Part shown: one piece after another, positions 24,945-35,872 of the stretch
Numbering within the stretch: position 1 is the stretch's first letter
Layout of the letters: each line of letters begins with the position of its first letter
Source: an uncultured Pseudomonadota bacterium
GTDB lineage: Bacteria; Pseudomonadota; Gammaproteobacteria; Methylococcales; Methylomonadaceae
Assembly (NCBI GenBank): GCA_903870545.1
Contig: CAIQDI010000024.1
Location: 62,001 to 126,000 of the forward strand
Length of the DNA: 64,000 bases
Direction of reading: 5' to 3'
Translations under genes and position numbers: made by a program
The notes under the pieces: generated by a model
Database searches by the model: none
What the model was told of the DNA's origin: nothing
The model's input: the letters and a program-made list of their open reading frames with translations, nothing else

Positions 24945-27737
24945 ATGAACAAAGATACAGTTTTAAAAAAAACCGTGAATGAAGAGCTTGCCATTTTGAA
25001 TGGGGTAATTGATTACGCTGAAAAAATGATTAGTGATAATCGCTGGGTAACAGATTGCACGATACTTCGTCGGCGTGCTTATGCCAAAACCGTTGTGATT
25101 GAAACTGAACAAAAAGGGCGGTGCATTTATCGATTAACCACTGCGTCAATTACTGACAAATTATCTTCTGGATGTGCAACGCCTTATTCGCCAATTGGCA
25201 GGCTTTGTAGCGTTGCAAATGTTGGTTTTGATGGAGAATCTGCAATGCTAGGCGAGTATGAGATAACTGAAACTCGTCTTTTTGATAGATTTGATGGCGT
25301 TAACCAGCTAAACAATCTTCGAAATTTTTTACAAATGAAAATTGAAACTGAAACGGACTCAATCGTAGTAAGTGATTTAAAAAAGTTTGTTGAACCACAA
25401 AAAGTTATTTCAAAACCACCCGCTCGAAAAGAAGAAATGGTTATCGAAAAAATAGCGTTAGAACTGCCTAAATTTGAGACACCTCTTTTTATCGTTGATG
25501 ACGAGGAAGATGATTCGGACGACATTTCCAAGCGGGAATTTGATGAAGGTATAGAGTATTTTTACAATGAATCTGCCGACGTATACTTCGGACTAAACGA
25601 AGTTTTTTACGTTAATCAAACCATTCAACAAAACAAAATTATTGCACGCGCACCCTTTGGCGCAATGTACGTTGAAGGTGTAGCAGGTTCAGGAAAAACG
25701 TCTGCGGCATTGGGTCGAACAAAAATGCTGTGCGGATTTAATGCTGAAAATGTTTGGGATAAAACCAGTTTTGAAGACATCTTGGGTGAGGACTTTGGTG
25801 ATTATTGGGAAGGTAAATATGCTGATAAATTTTCACAAGACGGCAGTATCGGTTTTGTTAGAACAGCTGAATTGATTCAATATCTTAAAGAAACTTGTCG
25901 GCGCATTGATTTACCGAACTTGCCAATCGATGAATATAAAGAATTGCAAAATTCTTTGATACATCGTCATCAAATTACGCTTACTCAGTTAGATGGTGGC
26001 AGGTGGAAAAAAGGCGCAAATCGTGAATCTTACGCAGAAACATCAATGTGTTGGTTTTATACAACCGACCAAAATATCGCTAATTTTTTATCAGAGAATT
26101 TACGACGAAGTTTGTCTAGTGCTGAATTTATCGCTAATCATTTTGTTGCTAATAAGAATTTTGCAATGATTTTAAATGTTATAAAAAAAGCCTTAGTCCA
26201 TTTTGAAGTTGAATTTAGTCGAATCGAAAAAGAATTAGCAGCACCCAATCAAAATCAAAAATTTTTACTTGATGGTTTGGCTGAAAAAATTAACAAAGCG
26301 ATAAAATCAACAAGTGACGAAATACTTGGTCAAAATACGTTTTGGTTTTTTTATGAGGACACTGTATTACACTCAAAAACTTTATACGGTATGGCTGAAT
26401 TATTGGCAGAAAATCACATTAGTTTTTTCAAAAAATCAGGTTTAAAGTCTGAGTTTTCTAACGTAGAAGACTTGTATATACAGCTATTGGATGGATCAAT
26501 CGAGAAACTTTATTTGCTTTATGGTGAAAATACATTGAGACGATTAACGTTGCATAAAGGGTTTGGGAGTTTACGATTACCAGTGCAATGGTTATATCAA
26601 ATTAAAAATAGGGTGTTAAATAATTCAGAATTACTAAAATTAAAGCCCACATCAAATAAAGCAAAAGAAACGTCAATCAGAAGTTTTTTTACGACAGCGT
26701 TAGAAAAAACGTTAATCAATAATTTATATTATGTGGCGGATATTTATTATTTGGCACTCGATAAATCGCAATCGGATTACCCTGACCTAAATTTAGCTGT
26801 AAAAATTCTTACTCAACTAAAAACTAAAAAATTTACAACCCAAGATATTGACCTCGTGCTGTGTTTGAGCCATTTAATTTGCAGAAATTTTAGTGGTAGT
26901 AGAACAAAGCCTGAATTTTATCAATCAGTGTTTATTGATGAAGTGCAGGATTTTACTGAACAACAAATATATTTGATGGCAGAACAAGCCGACCCACAAT
27001 ATAAAGCTGTCACTATCGTAGGTGATATAGCTCAAAAACTACACAATGGTCACACCATCGACATACGGTCATGTTTTCCCAGTGGAACAATTCCACTCAT
27101 ACAATTGACTGATAATTTAAGACAGCTCGAATCGCCAGCGTTAGCTTTGTTTAGCCACATTTTTAGAAATTATTTTCAGGGTGAAGATATTATAATTTCT
27201 CCGCAATTATCGAAAACAATTCAAACAGCGAAAGCGTTAGTGCTTCCAGAAATTTATTTACTTAAAAATACAAAAGAATTAGACAAAAAAATCGTTGAAT
27301 TGGTGACGAATTCAGCAGAACGTCAAACTTTAGCGGTGATTATGCCTGACAATGTTTGGGCGAAAAAAATTCATGGACGAGTAAAAGAAAAATTAAGTGA
27401 GGATTTAATAGATTCTCGCTTTTCAGAAAATAGTGTTGATTTATCGCAACGATTTATTAAACATTTTATTTCTGTTTTGAATGCCAAAGGGCTTGAATTT
27501 GACACGGTGATTTTGCCTTATCTGGAAGAGTACAATTTAAAAAATCAATCGGACATCAATAAACTCTACGTTGGTTTAACTCGAGCGAAAAAAAGATTGA
27601 TAATGATTGGCACAAAAGAAAATCAATTATTTAGCGATGTTTGGTCGCGTTTTGGAAGTTCATTAAATGAAATTGAACATTTCAATAACAGCACAGAAAC
27701 ACAGGCAAAATTATCAGCAGATTTAAAAATACTTTGA
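24945..27737 (+). CDS. Superfamily 1 helicase, HelD/UvrD-like
   Basis: This 930-residue protein has a 240-residue N-terminal region without recognised domains, then IIARAPFGAMYVEGVAGSGKTS (Walker A, about 245-253), a roughly 400-residue helical insertion, Walker B FIDEVQDF (D665), motif III VGDIAQKL, motif IV-like TDNLRQLESPA, motif V NAKGLEFDTVILP and motif VI YVGLTRAKKRL. The order EQ-like helix, IIRAP, Walker A resembles HelD, which recycles stalled RNA polymerase; the UvrD-type C-terminal domain is also present. The DNA is visibly more AT-rich than carAB next door, suggesting acquisition. A defence role is possible but unsupported by neighbours. Confidence 0.82.
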   Translation: MNKDTVLKKTVNEELAILNGVIDYAEKMISDNRWVTDCTILRRRAYAKTVVIETEQKGRCIYRLTTASITDKLSSGCATPYSPIGRLCSVANVGFDGESAMLGEYEITETRLFDRFDGVNQLNNLRNFLQMKIETETDSIVVSDLKKFVEPQKVISKPPARKEEMVIEKIALELPKFETPLFIVDDEEDDSDDISKREFDEGIEYFYNESADVYFGLNEVFYVNQTIQQNKIIARAPFGAMYVEGVAGSGKTSAALGRTKMLCGFNAENVWDKTSFEDILGEDFGDYWEGKYADKFSQDGSIGFVRTAELIQYLKETCRRIDLPNLPIDEYKELQNSLIHRHQITLTQLDGGRWKKGANRESYAETSMCWFYTTDQNIANFLSENLRRSLSSAEFIANHFVANKNFAMILNVIKKALVHFEVEFSRIEKELAAPNQNQKFLLDGLAEKINKAIKSTSDEILGQNTFWFFYEDTVLHSKTLYGMAELLAENHISFFKKSGLKSEFSNVEDLYIQLLDGSIEKLYLLYGENTLRRLTLHKGFGSLRLPVQWLYQIKNRVLNNSELLKLKPTSNKAKETSIRSFFTTALEKTLINNLYYVADIYYLALDKSQSDYPDLNLAVKILTQLKTKKFTTQDIDLVLCLSHLICRNFSGSRTKPEFYQSVFIDEVQDFTEQQIYLMAEQADPQYKAVTIVGDIAQKLHNGHTIDIRSCFPSGTIPLIQLTDNLRQLESPALALFSHIFRNYFQGEDIIISPQLSKTIQTAKALVLPEIYLLKNTKELDKKIVELVTNSAERQTLAVIMPDNVWAKKIHGRVKEKLSEDLIDSRFSENSVDLSQRFIKHFISVLNAKGLEFDTVILPYLEEYNLKNQSDINKLYVGLTRAKKRLIMIGTKENQLFSDVWSRFGSSLNEIEHFNNSTETQAKLSADLKIL

Positions 27738-27791
27738 AATTGTTAATGACCAAAACGGCATAATTTTGTATAGTTGCCACAGATTTTTAAC

Positions 27792-27822
27792 AACGGGATG
27801 CGTTTTAAGCGAATCCCGTTTT
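27792..27822 (+). terminator. Hairpin before carA, terminator or attenuator
   Basis: The arms aacgggat (27792-27799) and atcccgtt (27813-27820) are followed by only a few T residues. It may end the helicase transcript or act in the carAB leader. Confidence 0.45.
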
Positions 27823-27846
27823 GCACATTAGAAGGAAATGATTTCG

Positions 27847-28968
27847 ATGAGTTCCGCACAATTAGTATTAGAAGACGGTACCGTATTTAACGGCGTATCC
27901 ATAGGCGTGGCGGGTTGTAGCGTTGGCGAAGTTGTTTTTAATACCGCGATGACGGGCTATCAAGAAATTTTAAGCGATCCGTCTTACGCGCAGCAAATTG
28001 TCACATTAACCTATCCACACATCGGCAACGTTGGCACGACCGACGCAGATCAAGAATCGCACGGTGTTTTTGTGAGTGGTTTAGTGATTCGTGATTTGCC
28101 ATTATTGACCAGCAATTGGCGCAGTGAAAAAACCTTGCAACAATACCTAATCGACAACAACGTGGTGGCGATTGCTGACATTGATACGCGAAAATTAACC
28201 CGTATTTTGCGTGATAAAGGCGCACAACGTGGTTGTATTATTGCGGGTGAAAACGCCACACTCGAACACGCGCACGCCGCGATTGAAAAATTTTCAGGTT
28301 TGAAAGGTTTAGATTTGGCGAAAGAAGTTACCACCGCTGAAACGTATGAATGGACAGAAAACATTTGGAATTTGCAAAAAGGTTACGTTCAAGCTGAAAA
28401 TTTAACGAAACACGTTGTGGCATTTGATTTTGGCGTGAAACGAAACATTTTACGTTTGTTGGCAAATCGCGGTTGTCGCGTCACCGTTGTGCCAGCAAAA
28501 ACAACAGCAATCGAAGTGTTAGCGTTAAAACCAGACGGCGTATTTTTATCAAATGGCCCCGGTGATCCAGAACCCTGTGATTACGCAATCGCGGCAATCA
28601 AAACCATTTTGGAAACGAAAATTCCCGTTTTTGGTATTTGTTTGGGGCATCAATTATTAGCGTTGGCGAGTGGCGCGAAAACCGAAAAAATGAAATTCGG
28701 TCATCATGGCGCGAATCATCCCGTCCAAGAAATTGCCACCGGTCGCGTGATGATTAGCAGTCAAAATCACGGTTTCGCCGTCAATGAAGCGAGTTTGCCC
28801 ACGAATGTTATTGCGACTTATCGCTCATTATTCGACGGCAGTTTGCAAGGCATTAAACGCACCGATTGCCCCGCGTTTAGTTTTCAAGGTCATCCCGAAG
28901 CCAGTCCTGGCCCGAATGATGTTGAAGCGTTATTTGATGAGTTTATGGCGTTGATGAATGCGCGTTAG
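27847..28968 (+). CDS. carA: Carbamoyl-phosphate synthase small subunit
   Basis: It is the glutaminase subunit that supplies ammonia for carbamoyl phosphate in arginine and pyrimidine synthesis. The class I glutamine amidotransferase domain in the C-terminal half has the nucleophile in GICLGHQLL and the catalytic His/Glu in [10 protein letters not shown]. The N-terminal domain begins [16 protein letters not shown]. The ATG at 27847 is preferred over the one at 27838 because AAGGA (27832-27836) is properly spaced from it and the protein then aligns with E. coli CarA. Length is 373 residues. carB follows after 51 bp. Confidence 0.97.
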   Translation: MSSAQLVLEDGTVFNGVSIGVAGCSVGEVVFNTAMTGYQEILSDPSYAQQIVTLTYPHIGNVGTTDADQESHGVFVSGLVIRDLPLLTSNWRSEKTLQQYLIDNNVVAIADIDTRKLTRILRDKGAQRGCIIAGENATLEHAHAAIEKFSGLKGLDLAKEVTTAETYEWTENIWNLQKGYVQAENLTKHVVAFDFGVKRNILRLLANRGCRVTVVPAKTTAIEVLALKPDGVFLSNGPGDPEPCDYAIAAIKTILETKIPVFGICLGHQLLALASGAKTEKMKFGHHGANHPVQEIATGRVMISSQNHGFAVNEASLPTNVIATYRSLFDGSLQGIKRTDCPAFSFQGHPEASPGPNDVEALFDEFMALMNAR

Positions 28969-29019
28969 TTCAATTTCCCCTTTCATGCAGCATTAAAAAT
29001 ACGAGCCTCATAGAAAAAT

Positions 29020-32000
29020 ATGCCAAAAAGAACCGACATAAAATCCATTTTATTATTAGGCGCGGGGCCAATTGTTATTGGTCAAGCGTGTGAATTCGAC
29101 TACTCAGGCACGCAAGCCTGCAAAGCCTTACGCGAAGAAGGTTATCGCGTAATTTTGGTCAATTCTAATCCCGCCACAATCATGACCGACCCCGAAATGG
29201 CGGACGCGGTTTATATCGAACCGATTGATTGGCAAACCGTTGAAAAAATCATTGCCAAAGAACGCCCCGACGCGATTTTACCGACGATGGGCGGACAAAC
29301 GGCGTTGAATTGCGCGTTAGATTTAGACAAACATGGCGTGCTGGCAAAATACAACGTCGAAATGATTGGCGCGTCAAAAGAAGCGATTAACAAAGCCGAA
29401 GATCGTCAGCTTTTCAACGACGCGATGAAGAAAATTGGTTTGGAAGTGGCGAAATCAAAAACCGCTCACACAATGGAAGAAGCCTTAGCCGCGCAAAAAG
29501 AAGTCGGTTATCCAACGGTGATTCGTCCATCTTTCACAATGGGCGGAAGTGGCGGCGGTATTGCGTACAACAAAGAAGAATTTATCGAAATTTGCGAACG
29601 TGGATTGTATTTATCGCCGACCAACGAATTGTTGATTGAAGAATCGGTACTCGGTTGGAAAGAGTACGAAATGGAAGTCGTGCGCGACACGAAAGACAAT
29701 TGCATCATCGTGTGTTCGATTGAAAATTTCGACCCGATGGGCGTTCACACCGGCGATTCAATCACCGTTGCACCCGCGCAAACCTTGACCGATAAGGAAT
29801 ATCAGATTTTGCGGAATGTGTCGCTGGCGATTTTGCGAGAAATCGGCGTGGATACCGGCGGCTCAAACGTTCAAGTTGCTATCAATCCTGTTGATGGTCG
29901 CATGATTATTATTGAAATGAATCCGCGCGTGTCGCGTTCGTCAGCGTTAGCGTCGAAAGCAACAGGTTTTCCGATTGCAAAAGTCGCGGCGAAATTAGCG
30001 GTTGGTTTTACGCTCGACGAATTACAAAACGAAATTACCGGCGGCAAAACGCCCGCGTCATTTGAACCGTCGATTGATTACGTTGTTGTCAAAGTGCCGC
30101 GTTTCACCTTTGAAAAATTTCCGCAAGCCGACGACCGTTTAACCACGCAAATGAAATCCGTCGGCGAAGTGATGGCGATTGGACGCACGTTCCAAGAATC
30201 GTTACAAAAAGCGTTGCGCGGTTTAGAAATTGGTATCAGCGGGTTAGACGAAATTACCGATTTAACGGCGGACGATGCGGGCGACAAAATGCGTCGTGAA
30301 ATGCGTCACCCTGGCCCGGATAGATTATTGTATGTTGCCGATGCGTTTCGTAGCGGCATGACGATTGCGGAAGTGCATGATTCCAGCAAAATCGATCCGT
30401 GGTTTTTAGCGCAAATTGAAGATTTAATTTTGACTGAAAAATCGCTTTCAACCAAAACGCTTTCGACATTGAAAGCGGGCGAATTGTACAAACTCAAACG
30501 CAAAGGTTTTTCAGATTTACGTTTGGCAAAATTGCTCGATGCGTCTGAAACCGAAGTCCGCAACATTCGCCACAAACAAAATATTCGTCCTGTTTATAAA
30601 CGCATTGATTCGTGTGCGGCAGAATTTTCGTCTGACACCGCTTATTTATATTCAACGTACGAAGAAGAATGTGAAGCGCGTGTTTCGGATAAAGAAAAAA
30701 TCATCATTTTAGGCGGCGGTCCAAATCGAATTGGACAAGGCATTGAGTTCGATTATTGCTGTGTTCACGCGGCATTGGCGTTGCGCGAAGACGGTTACGA
30801 AACGATTATGGTGAACTGTAATCCTGAAACTGTTTCAACTGATTTTGATACGTCCGACCGTTTATATTTTGAATCGTTGACGCTCGAAGATGTGTTAGAA
30901 ATCGTTCATATCGAAAAACCAAAAGGCGTAATCGTGCAATATGGCGGACAAACGCCGTTGAAATTAGCGCGTGCATTAGAAGCGGCAGGCGTTCCGATTA
31001 TTGGCACGTCGCCCGATTCGATTGATTTAGCGGAAGACCGTGAACGTTTTCAAAAATTGTTGGAACGGATTGGCTTAAAACAGCCGCCAAATGCCACCGC
31101 GCGTTCGACGGAACAAGCGATTAACGCGGCAAAAGAATTAGGTTATCCGTTAGTTGTGCGTCCGTCTTATGTTTTGGGTGGTCGGGCAATGGAAATCGTG
31201 TTCAACGAAGAAGGCTTGCAACGCTACATGAAAGAAGCGGTGAGCGTTTCAAACGATTCGCCCGTTTTACTTGACCGCTTTTTAGATGATGCCGTGGAAA
31301 TGGACGTTGATGCGATTTATGACGGCGAACGTGTGTTAATCGGTGGTTTGATGGAACATATTGAGCAAGCGGGCGTTCATTCGGGCGATTCCGCGTGTTC
31401 GTTGCCGCCGTATGATTTAGCTCCTGCGTTACAAGATAAATTGCGCGAACAAGTCGCCAAAATGGCGGAAGCCTTAGGCGTTCGTGGCTTGATGAATACG
31501 CAATTTGCAATTCAAGGCGAAGATATTTACGTTTTGGAAGTGAATCCGCGTGCTTCACGGACTGCGCCATTTGTTTCAAAAGCAACCGGTTATCCGTTGG
31601 CGAAAATTGCGGCTCGCGTGATGGTTGGACAAACGCTTGAACAACAAGGCATTACCGAAGAACGCATTCCGAATTATTTTTCAGTGAAAGAAGCGGTTTT
31701 CCCATTCGTGAAATTCCCAGGTGTTGATCCACTTTTAGGCCCTGAAATGAAATCAACCGGCGAAGTGATGGGCGTGGGCAAAACGTTCGGCGAGGCGTTC
31801 GCAAAATCACAACGGGCAGCAGGTGTTGATTTAAGTCACAGCGGCAAAGTGTTGATTAGTATTCGGGATAAAGACAAAGCGAAATTGCCAGAAATTGCGC
31901 GAATGTTGGTTGAAAAACAATATGAAATCGTCGCAACAGGTGGCACCGCGCGTTTCTTGAAAGAAGCTGGTTTCCCGTGCGAACTCGTTTATAAAGTAAA

Positions 32001-32238
32001 TGAAGGTCGTCCGAACACGGTGGACATGATTAAAAATGAGCAAATTCAGCTCATCATCAACACCACCGAAGGCAAAAAAGCCATTTCGGATTCGTTCACG
32101 ATGCGCCGCGAAGCGTTGCAACATCGCGTGACGTATTACACGACAATGGCAGGCGCGAGAGCCGCGTGTTTTGCGCTTGGCGAACTCGATGCGGGCGATG
32201 TGAATTGCTTGCAAGATTTGCACAAAAGTCTGATTTAA
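29020..32238 (+). CDS. carB: Carbamoyl-phosphate synthase large subunit
   Basis: This 1072-residue enzyme makes carbamoyl phosphate from bicarbonate, ammonia and two ATP. Two homologous synthetase halves are visible, starting [23 protein letters not shown] and, near residue 557, [20 protein letters not shown]; each has an ATP-grasp domain ([14 protein letters not shown] and [14 protein letters not shown]). The C-terminal methylglyoxal-synthase-like allosteric domain (about 935-1072) contains [13 protein letters not shown]. It is the second gene of carAB. Confidence 0.98.
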   Translation: MPKRTDIKSILLLGAGPIVIGQACEFDYSGTQACKALREEGYRVILVNSNPATIMTDPEMADAVYIEPIDWQTVEKIIAKERPDAILPTMGGQTALNCALDLDKHGVLAKYNVEMIGASKEAINKAEDRQLFNDAMKKIGLEVAKSKTAHTMEEALAAQKEVGYPTVIRPSFTMGGSGGGIAYNKEEFIEICERGLYLSPTNELLIEESVLGWKEYEMEVVRDTKDNCIIVCSIENFDPMGVHTGDSITVAPAQTLTDKEYQILRNVSLAILREIGVDTGGSNVQVAINPVDGRMIIIEMNPRVSRSSALASKATGFPIAKVAAKLAVGFTLDELQNEITGGKTPASFEPSIDYVVVKVPRFTFEKFPQADDRLTTQMKSVGEVMAIGRTFQESLQKALRGLEIGISGLDEITDLTADDAGDKMRREMRHPGPDRLLYVADAFRSGMTIAEVHDSSKIDPWFLAQIEDLILTEKSLSTKTLSTLKAGELYKLKRKGFSDLRLAKLLDASETEVRNIRHKQNIRPVYKRIDSCAAEFSSDTAYLYSTYEEECEARVSDKEKIIILGGGPNRIGQGIEFDYCCVHAALALREDGYETIMVNCNPETVSTDFDTSDRLYFESLTLEDVLEIVHIEKPKGVIVQYGGQTPLKLARALEAAGVPIIGTSPDSIDLAEDRERFQKLLERIGLKQPPNATARSTEQAINAAKELGYPLVVRPSYVLGGRAMEIVFNEEGLQRYMKEAVSVSNDSPVLLDRFLDDAVEMDVDAIYDGERVLIGGLMEHIEQAGVHSGDSACSLPPYDLAPALQDKLREQVAKMAEALGVRGLMNTQFAIQGEDIYVLEVNPRASRTAPFVSKATGYPLAKIAARVMVGQTLEQQGITEERIPNYFSVKEAVFPFVKFPGVDPLLGPEMKSTGEVMGVGKTFGEAFAKSQRAAGVDLSHSGKVLISIRDKDKAKLPEIARMLVEKQYEIVATGGTARFLKEAGFPCELVYKVNEGRPNTVDMIKNEQIQLIINTTEGKKAISDSFTMRREALQHRVTYYTTMAGARAACFALGELDAGDVNCLQDLHKSLI

Positions 32239-32255
32239 CACAAAAAATATAGGTG

Positions 32256-32275
32256 AGCGCGAATTTATTCGCGCT
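32256..32275 (+). terminator. Small hairpin between carB and greA
   Basis: The arms agcgcgaa and ttcgcgct enclose a 4-base loop and are followed by TTTC. The tail is too short for a strong terminator; partial read-through into greA is likely. Confidence 0.4.
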
Positions 32276-32302
32276 TTCAACCAACAAATTGGAAATTAAA
32301 AA

Positions 32303-32779
32303 ATGAGTAAAGTTCCCCTGACCGTTAACGGTGCAGAAAGATTGAACGCCGAATTACATGAATTAAAATCAATCGTCCGTCCACGCATTATTAACGCAAT
32401 TTCTGAAGCGCGAGCGCATGGCGATTTAAAAGAAAATGCCGAATATCACGCCGCGAAAGAACAACAAAGTTTTGCCGAAGGAAGAATTAGCGAAATCGAA
32501 GGGAAATTAGCCAACGCACAAATTATCGATGTCACGAAAGTGGACGCGAACGGCAAAGTTATTTTTGGCGCGACAGTTGAATTAGAAGATTTGAAATCAG
32601 AAAAACGGGTCATTTATCAAATTGTTGGCGAAGACGAAGCCAGTATTAAAGACGGGCGCATTTCAATTGGTTCACCGTTTGCGCGGGCGTTGATTGGCAA
32701 AGAAGCCGAAGATGTCGTGGTGGTTAAAGCACCAGCGGGCGATATTGATTACGAAATTATTTCGATTCAATATATTTGA
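32303..32779 (+). CDS. greA: Transcript cleavage factor GreA
   Basis: It rescues backtracked RNA polymerase by stimulating transcript cleavage. The 158-residue protein has the N-terminal coiled coil whose tip carries the acidic pair ([20 protein letters not shown], with D and E of GDLKENAEY) and the C-terminal FKBP-like domain ([10 protein letters not shown] to [15 protein letters not shown]). The order carAB-greA is common in gammaproteobacteria. Confidence 0.97.
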   Translation: MSKVPLTVNGAERLNAELHELKSIVRPRIINAISEARAHGDLKENAEYHAAKEQQSFAEGRISEIEGKLANAQIIDVTKVDANGKVIFGATVELEDLKSEKRVIYQIVGEDEASIKDGRISIGSPFARALIGKEAEDVVVVKAPAGDIDYEIISIQYI

Positions 32780-32784
32780 AAAAC

Positions 32785-32824
32785 AAAAGGTCAAAAATAG
32801 AAAATCGCTTTTGACCTTTTCATC
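32785..32824. terminator. Bidirectional rho-independent terminator
   Basis: The arms aaaaggtcaaaa (32785-32796) and ttttgacctttt (32809-32820) pair perfectly between the convergent greA and yhbY genes. Confidence 0.85.
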
Positions 32825-32828
32825 GTTT

Positions 32829-33095
32829 TTACTTTTTTGGATTCAAACGGTAAATGACAATAATTTGTCCAATCGATTGAACCAATTCAGCTTTGGTCGA
32901 GGTGCAAATTTCGTCACAAATCGTTTTACGCGCATCGCGTTCGGCGCGAATTTTCACTTTAATCAATTCATGAATATCCAGTGCCGATTCAATTTCTGCT
33001 AGTACCGCTGCCGTTAAACCCGCTTGACCTACCATTACGACAGGTTTTAAAGCGTGCGAGTCGGCTTTAAATTTTTTCTTTTTTACAGCATCCAC
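32829..33095 (-). CDS. yhbY: Ribosome assembly RNA-binding protein YhbY
   Basis: This 88-residue CRM-domain protein is associated with the large ribosomal subunit precursor. The signature is visible as LKPVVMVGQAGLTAAVLAEIESAL followed by HELIKVKIRAERDARK and the ending IVIYRLNPKK. It is divergent from rlmE, the arrangement found in E. coli and relatives. Confidence 0.95.
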   Translation of the reverse strand: MDAVKKKKFKADSHALKPVVMVGQAGLTAAVLAEIESALDIHELIKVKIRAERDARKTICDEICTSTKAELVQSIGQIIVIYRLNPKK

Positions 33096-33156
33096 ACGTT
33101 GTTCCTACAATCAAAAGTTTCAATAAAATTCGATTTTACACTAAAAATGGCACGCA

Positions 33157-33777
33157 ATGGCACGAACTAAAAGCAGTACACAATGGATGCAGGAACATTT
33201 CGACGACGAATACGTCAAAATGGCGAAGGCGCAAGGTTATCGTTCTCGTGCCGTTTTCAAGCTCAAAGAAATGAATGAAAAAGATAAACTGATAAAAGCC
33301 GGCATGAATATCGTCGATTTAGGCGCGGCACCTGGCGGTTGGTCACAATTTGCGCGAGAATTATTAGGCAAAGAAGGACGATTAGTGGCGTTAGATATTT
33401 TGCCATTTGAACCGATTGATGGCGTGGATATGATTATTGGCGACTTTCGCGAAGAAAGTGTGTTGAATGAACTTTATGCCGTTTTAAATCATGCGCCGAT
33501 TCATTTAGTAATGTCAGACATCGCGCCGAATATGAGCGGCAACAAAAGTACCGATCAAGCGCGAGTCATTTATTTGAGCGAATTAGCGTTGGATATGGCA
33601 AAAACCGTCTTAACAAAAAACGGCACTTTTTTAGTAAAGATATTTCAAGGGGAAGGTTTTGAAGCCTTTCACAAAGACGTGCAGCAAGCCTTTACGACGG
33701 TAATTATTCGTAAACCGAAGGCTTCCCGTCCACGCAGTAACGAAGTTTATATTTTGGCAAAAGGTTTTAAGTTATAA
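33157..33777 (+). CDS. rlmE: 23S rRNA (uridine(2552)-2'-O)-methyltransferase RlmE
   Basis: This heat-shock methyltransferase (FtsJ/RrmJ) modifies U2552 in the 23S A-loop. In its 206 residues one sees WMQEHFDDEYVKMAKAQGYRSRAVFKL, the SAM motif VDLGAAPGGWSQ, and MSDIAPNMSGNKSTD with the catalytic Asp; the Lys-Asp-Lys-Glu tetrad includes the K of FLVKIFQGEGF. An out-of-frame ATG ten bases earlier is ignored. ftsH follows after 81 bp, the conserved rlmE-ftsH order. Confidence 0.97.
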   Translation: MARTKSSTQWMQEHFDDEYVKMAKAQGYRSRAVFKLKEMNEKDKLIKAGMNIVDLGAAPGGWSQFARELLGKEGRLVALDILPFEPIDGVDMIIGDFREESVLNELYAVLNHAPIHLVMSDIAPNMSGNKSTDQARVIYLSELALDMAKTVLTKNGTFLVKIFQGEGFEAFHKDVQQAFTTVIIRKPKASRPRSNEVYILAKGFKL

Positions 33778-33814
33778 AATTGTAAAAAACCGTCAAGCTA
33801 AAATCAATTCCCGA

Positions 33815-33820
33815 TATAAT
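33815..33820 (+). promoter_or_regulatory. Possible -10 box upstream of ftsH
   Basis: A perfect TATAAT lies 39 bp before the ftsH ATG. The region at -35 (gtcaag) is a poor match, so an rlmE-independent ftsH promoter is only tentative. Confidence 0.35.
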
Positions 33821-33858
33821 TGCTCAAGTTTTCAACACTGAGAGTCTCGAAAAACAAT

Positions 33859-35787
33859 ATGATAAAAAATATACTTATCTGGAGTGTCATCGCCATGCTG
33901 CTGATGTCACTGTTTAATAATTTTGGCAGTACACAAAACGAGCGCGTTGATGCGTCCTCATCGTCGCTGTCTTATTCGCAATTCATTGATTCAGTCAAAG
34001 CCGGACAAGTTCAGCAAGTGATGATTGATGACAATACGATTAAAGGTAAGTTGCAAAACGGTCAAATTTTCAAAACGTATGCGCCAAATGACGGGCATTT
34101 AGTGGATGATTTGTTGGCGAATAATGTTGAAATTAAAGTCGTGCCGCCTGAACAGCCCACGATGTTGATGCAATTATTGGTATCGTTTGGTCCGATGTTG
34201 TTATTGATTGGCGTGTGGGTATTTTTCATGCGCCAAATGAACGGCGGCATGGGCGGAAAAAATCCTATGAGTTTTGGCAAAAGCAAAGCGCGTTTGCTTG
34301 AAGAAGATCAAATCAAAGTCACGTTTGTCGATGTCGCAGGTTGCGATGAAGCCAAAGAAGAAGTCGAAGAAATGGTTGATTTCTTACGCGATCCGGCAAA
34401 ATACCAAAAATTGGGCGGCAAAATTCCACGCGGTGCGTTAATGATTGGTCCGCCAGGAACGGGTAAAACTTTGCTGGCGCGGGCGATTGCGGGCGAAGCG
34501 AAAGTGCCTTTTTTCACCATTTCGGGTTCCGATTTCGTGGAAATGTTTGTCGGTGTCGGCGCATCTCGTGTGCGCGATATGTTTGAAACTGCGAAAAAAC
34601 ACGCGCCGTGTATTATTTTTATCGATGAAATTGACGCAGTCGGTCGGCAACGTGGCGCAGGTTTAGGCGGCGGCAACGATGAACGTGAACAAACGTTAAA
34701 TCAGTTGCTGGTAGAAATGGATGGTTTTGAAGGCAACGAAGGCATTATTGTTATCGCTGCCACGAACCGTCCGGATGTGTTGGACAAAGCGTTATTGCGT
34801 CCAGGTCGTTTTGATCGCCAAGTCACCGTCGGTTTACCGGATGTGCGTGGACGTGAACAAATTTTAAATGTTCACATCAAAAAAGTGCCGAGTGCCGATG
34901 ATGTCGAAGTGAAATATATCGCACAAGGTACGCCTGGTTTTTCGGGTGCAGATTTGGCGAATTTAATTAACGAAGCGGCTTTATTTGCGGCGCGAATGAA
35001 TAAGCGCGTGGTCAGTATGGCGGATTTAGAAAAAGCCAAAGACAAAATCATCATGGGCGCAGAACGCTATTCGATGGTGATGAACGAAAAAGAAAAGGAA
35101 ATGACGGCGTATCACGAAGCCGGTCACGCGATTGTTGGGCAATTAGTGCCAGAACATGATCCGGTTTATAAAGTCAGCATTATGCCGCGTGGGCGGGCGT
35201 TAGGTGTGACGATGTTTTTACCTGAGCGTGACACCTATAGCGCGAGTAAACAAAAATTGGACAGCATGATTTCCAGTTTATACGGCGGTCGAATTGCGGA
35301 AGAACTTATTTTTGGTTCCGAACAAGTGACCACGGGTGCCTCTAATGACATTGAACGTGCCACCGAATTGGCTCGAAATATGGTCACAAAATGGGGATTT
35401 TCAGAACGTTTGGGCCCGCTTTCGTACAGCGAAGAAGAAGGCGAAGTATTTTTAGGACGCTCGGTTACACGTCATAAAACTGTTGCGGAAGAAACGTCGC
35501 ACAGTATTGACGAAGAAATTCGCACCTTTATTGATAAAAATTATCAGCGTACCGAAACGATTTTAAAAGCCAATCTCGACGTTTTGCACACGATGGCAGC
35601 GGCGTTAATGAAATATGAAACTATCGATAAAAGTCAGATTGATGATTTGATGTCGCGTAAACCGGTGCGTGATCCAGCCGGTTGGAATGATGCGTTGCCA
35701 CGCGGCGGTTTGCATATCGTGGTGGGTGATGCCAAAAACGATAACGAACTTCCTCCGTCGTTAGATAAAACGGTTGAGCAAAACTAA
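33859..35787 (+). CDS. ftsH: ATP-dependent zinc metalloprotease FtsH
   Basis: This membrane-bound AAA+ protease degrades membrane and regulatory proteins. Using the ATG at 33859 gives 642 residues starting [20 protein letters not shown], close to E. coli FtsH. Two membrane helices (about 4-22 and 108-126) flank a periplasmic domain. The AAA domain has Walker [10 protein letters not shown], Walker [12 protein letters not shown] and the second region of homology [22 protein letters not shown]; the zinc site is HEAGH. The longer frame from 33820 adds a segment unlike the family. A terminator follows. Confidence 0.98.
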   Translation: MIKNILIWSVIAMLLMSLFNNFGSTQNERVDASSSSLSYSQFIDSVKAGQVQQVMIDDNTIKGKLQNGQIFKTYAPNDGHLVDDLLANNVEIKVVPPEQPTMLMQLLVSFGPMLLLIGVWVFFMRQMNGGMGGKNPMSFGKSKARLLEEDQIKVTFVDVAGCDEAKEEVEEMVDFLRDPAKYQKLGGKIPRGALMIGPPGTGKTLLARAIAGEAKVPFFTISGSDFVEMFVGVGASRVRDMFETAKKHAPCIIFIDEIDAVGRQRGAGLGGGNDEREQTLNQLLVEMDGFEGNEGIIVIAATNRPDVLDKALLRPGRFDRQVTVGLPDVRGREQILNVHIKKVPSADDVEVKYIAQGTPGFSGADLANLINEAALFAARMNKRVVSMADLEKAKDKIIMGAERYSMVMNEKEKEMTAYHEAGHAIVGQLVPEHDPVYKVSIMPRGRALGVTMFLPERDTYSASKQKLDSMISSLYGGRIAEELIFGSEQVTTGASNDIERATELARNMVTKWGFSERLGPLSYSEEEGEVFLGRSVTRHKTVAEETSHSIDEEIRTFIDKNYQRTETILKANLDVLHTMAAALMKYETIDKSQIDDLMSRKPVRDPAGWNDALPRGGLHIVVGDAKNDNELPPSLDKTVEQN

Positions 35788-35816
35788 TTAATTTTCGTTA
35801 AACCGCTACAATTCGA

Positions 35817-35848
35817 GGAGAATCGCCACGCGGTTCTCCTTTTTTTAT
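35817..35848 (+). terminator. Rho-independent terminator after ftsH
   Basis: The arms aggagaatcg and cggttctcct (one G-U pair) enclose 4 bases and are followed by seven or more T residues, just before glmM. Confidence 0.88.
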
Positions 35849-35872
35849 TACTGCATTTTGGAATCACTCGCT

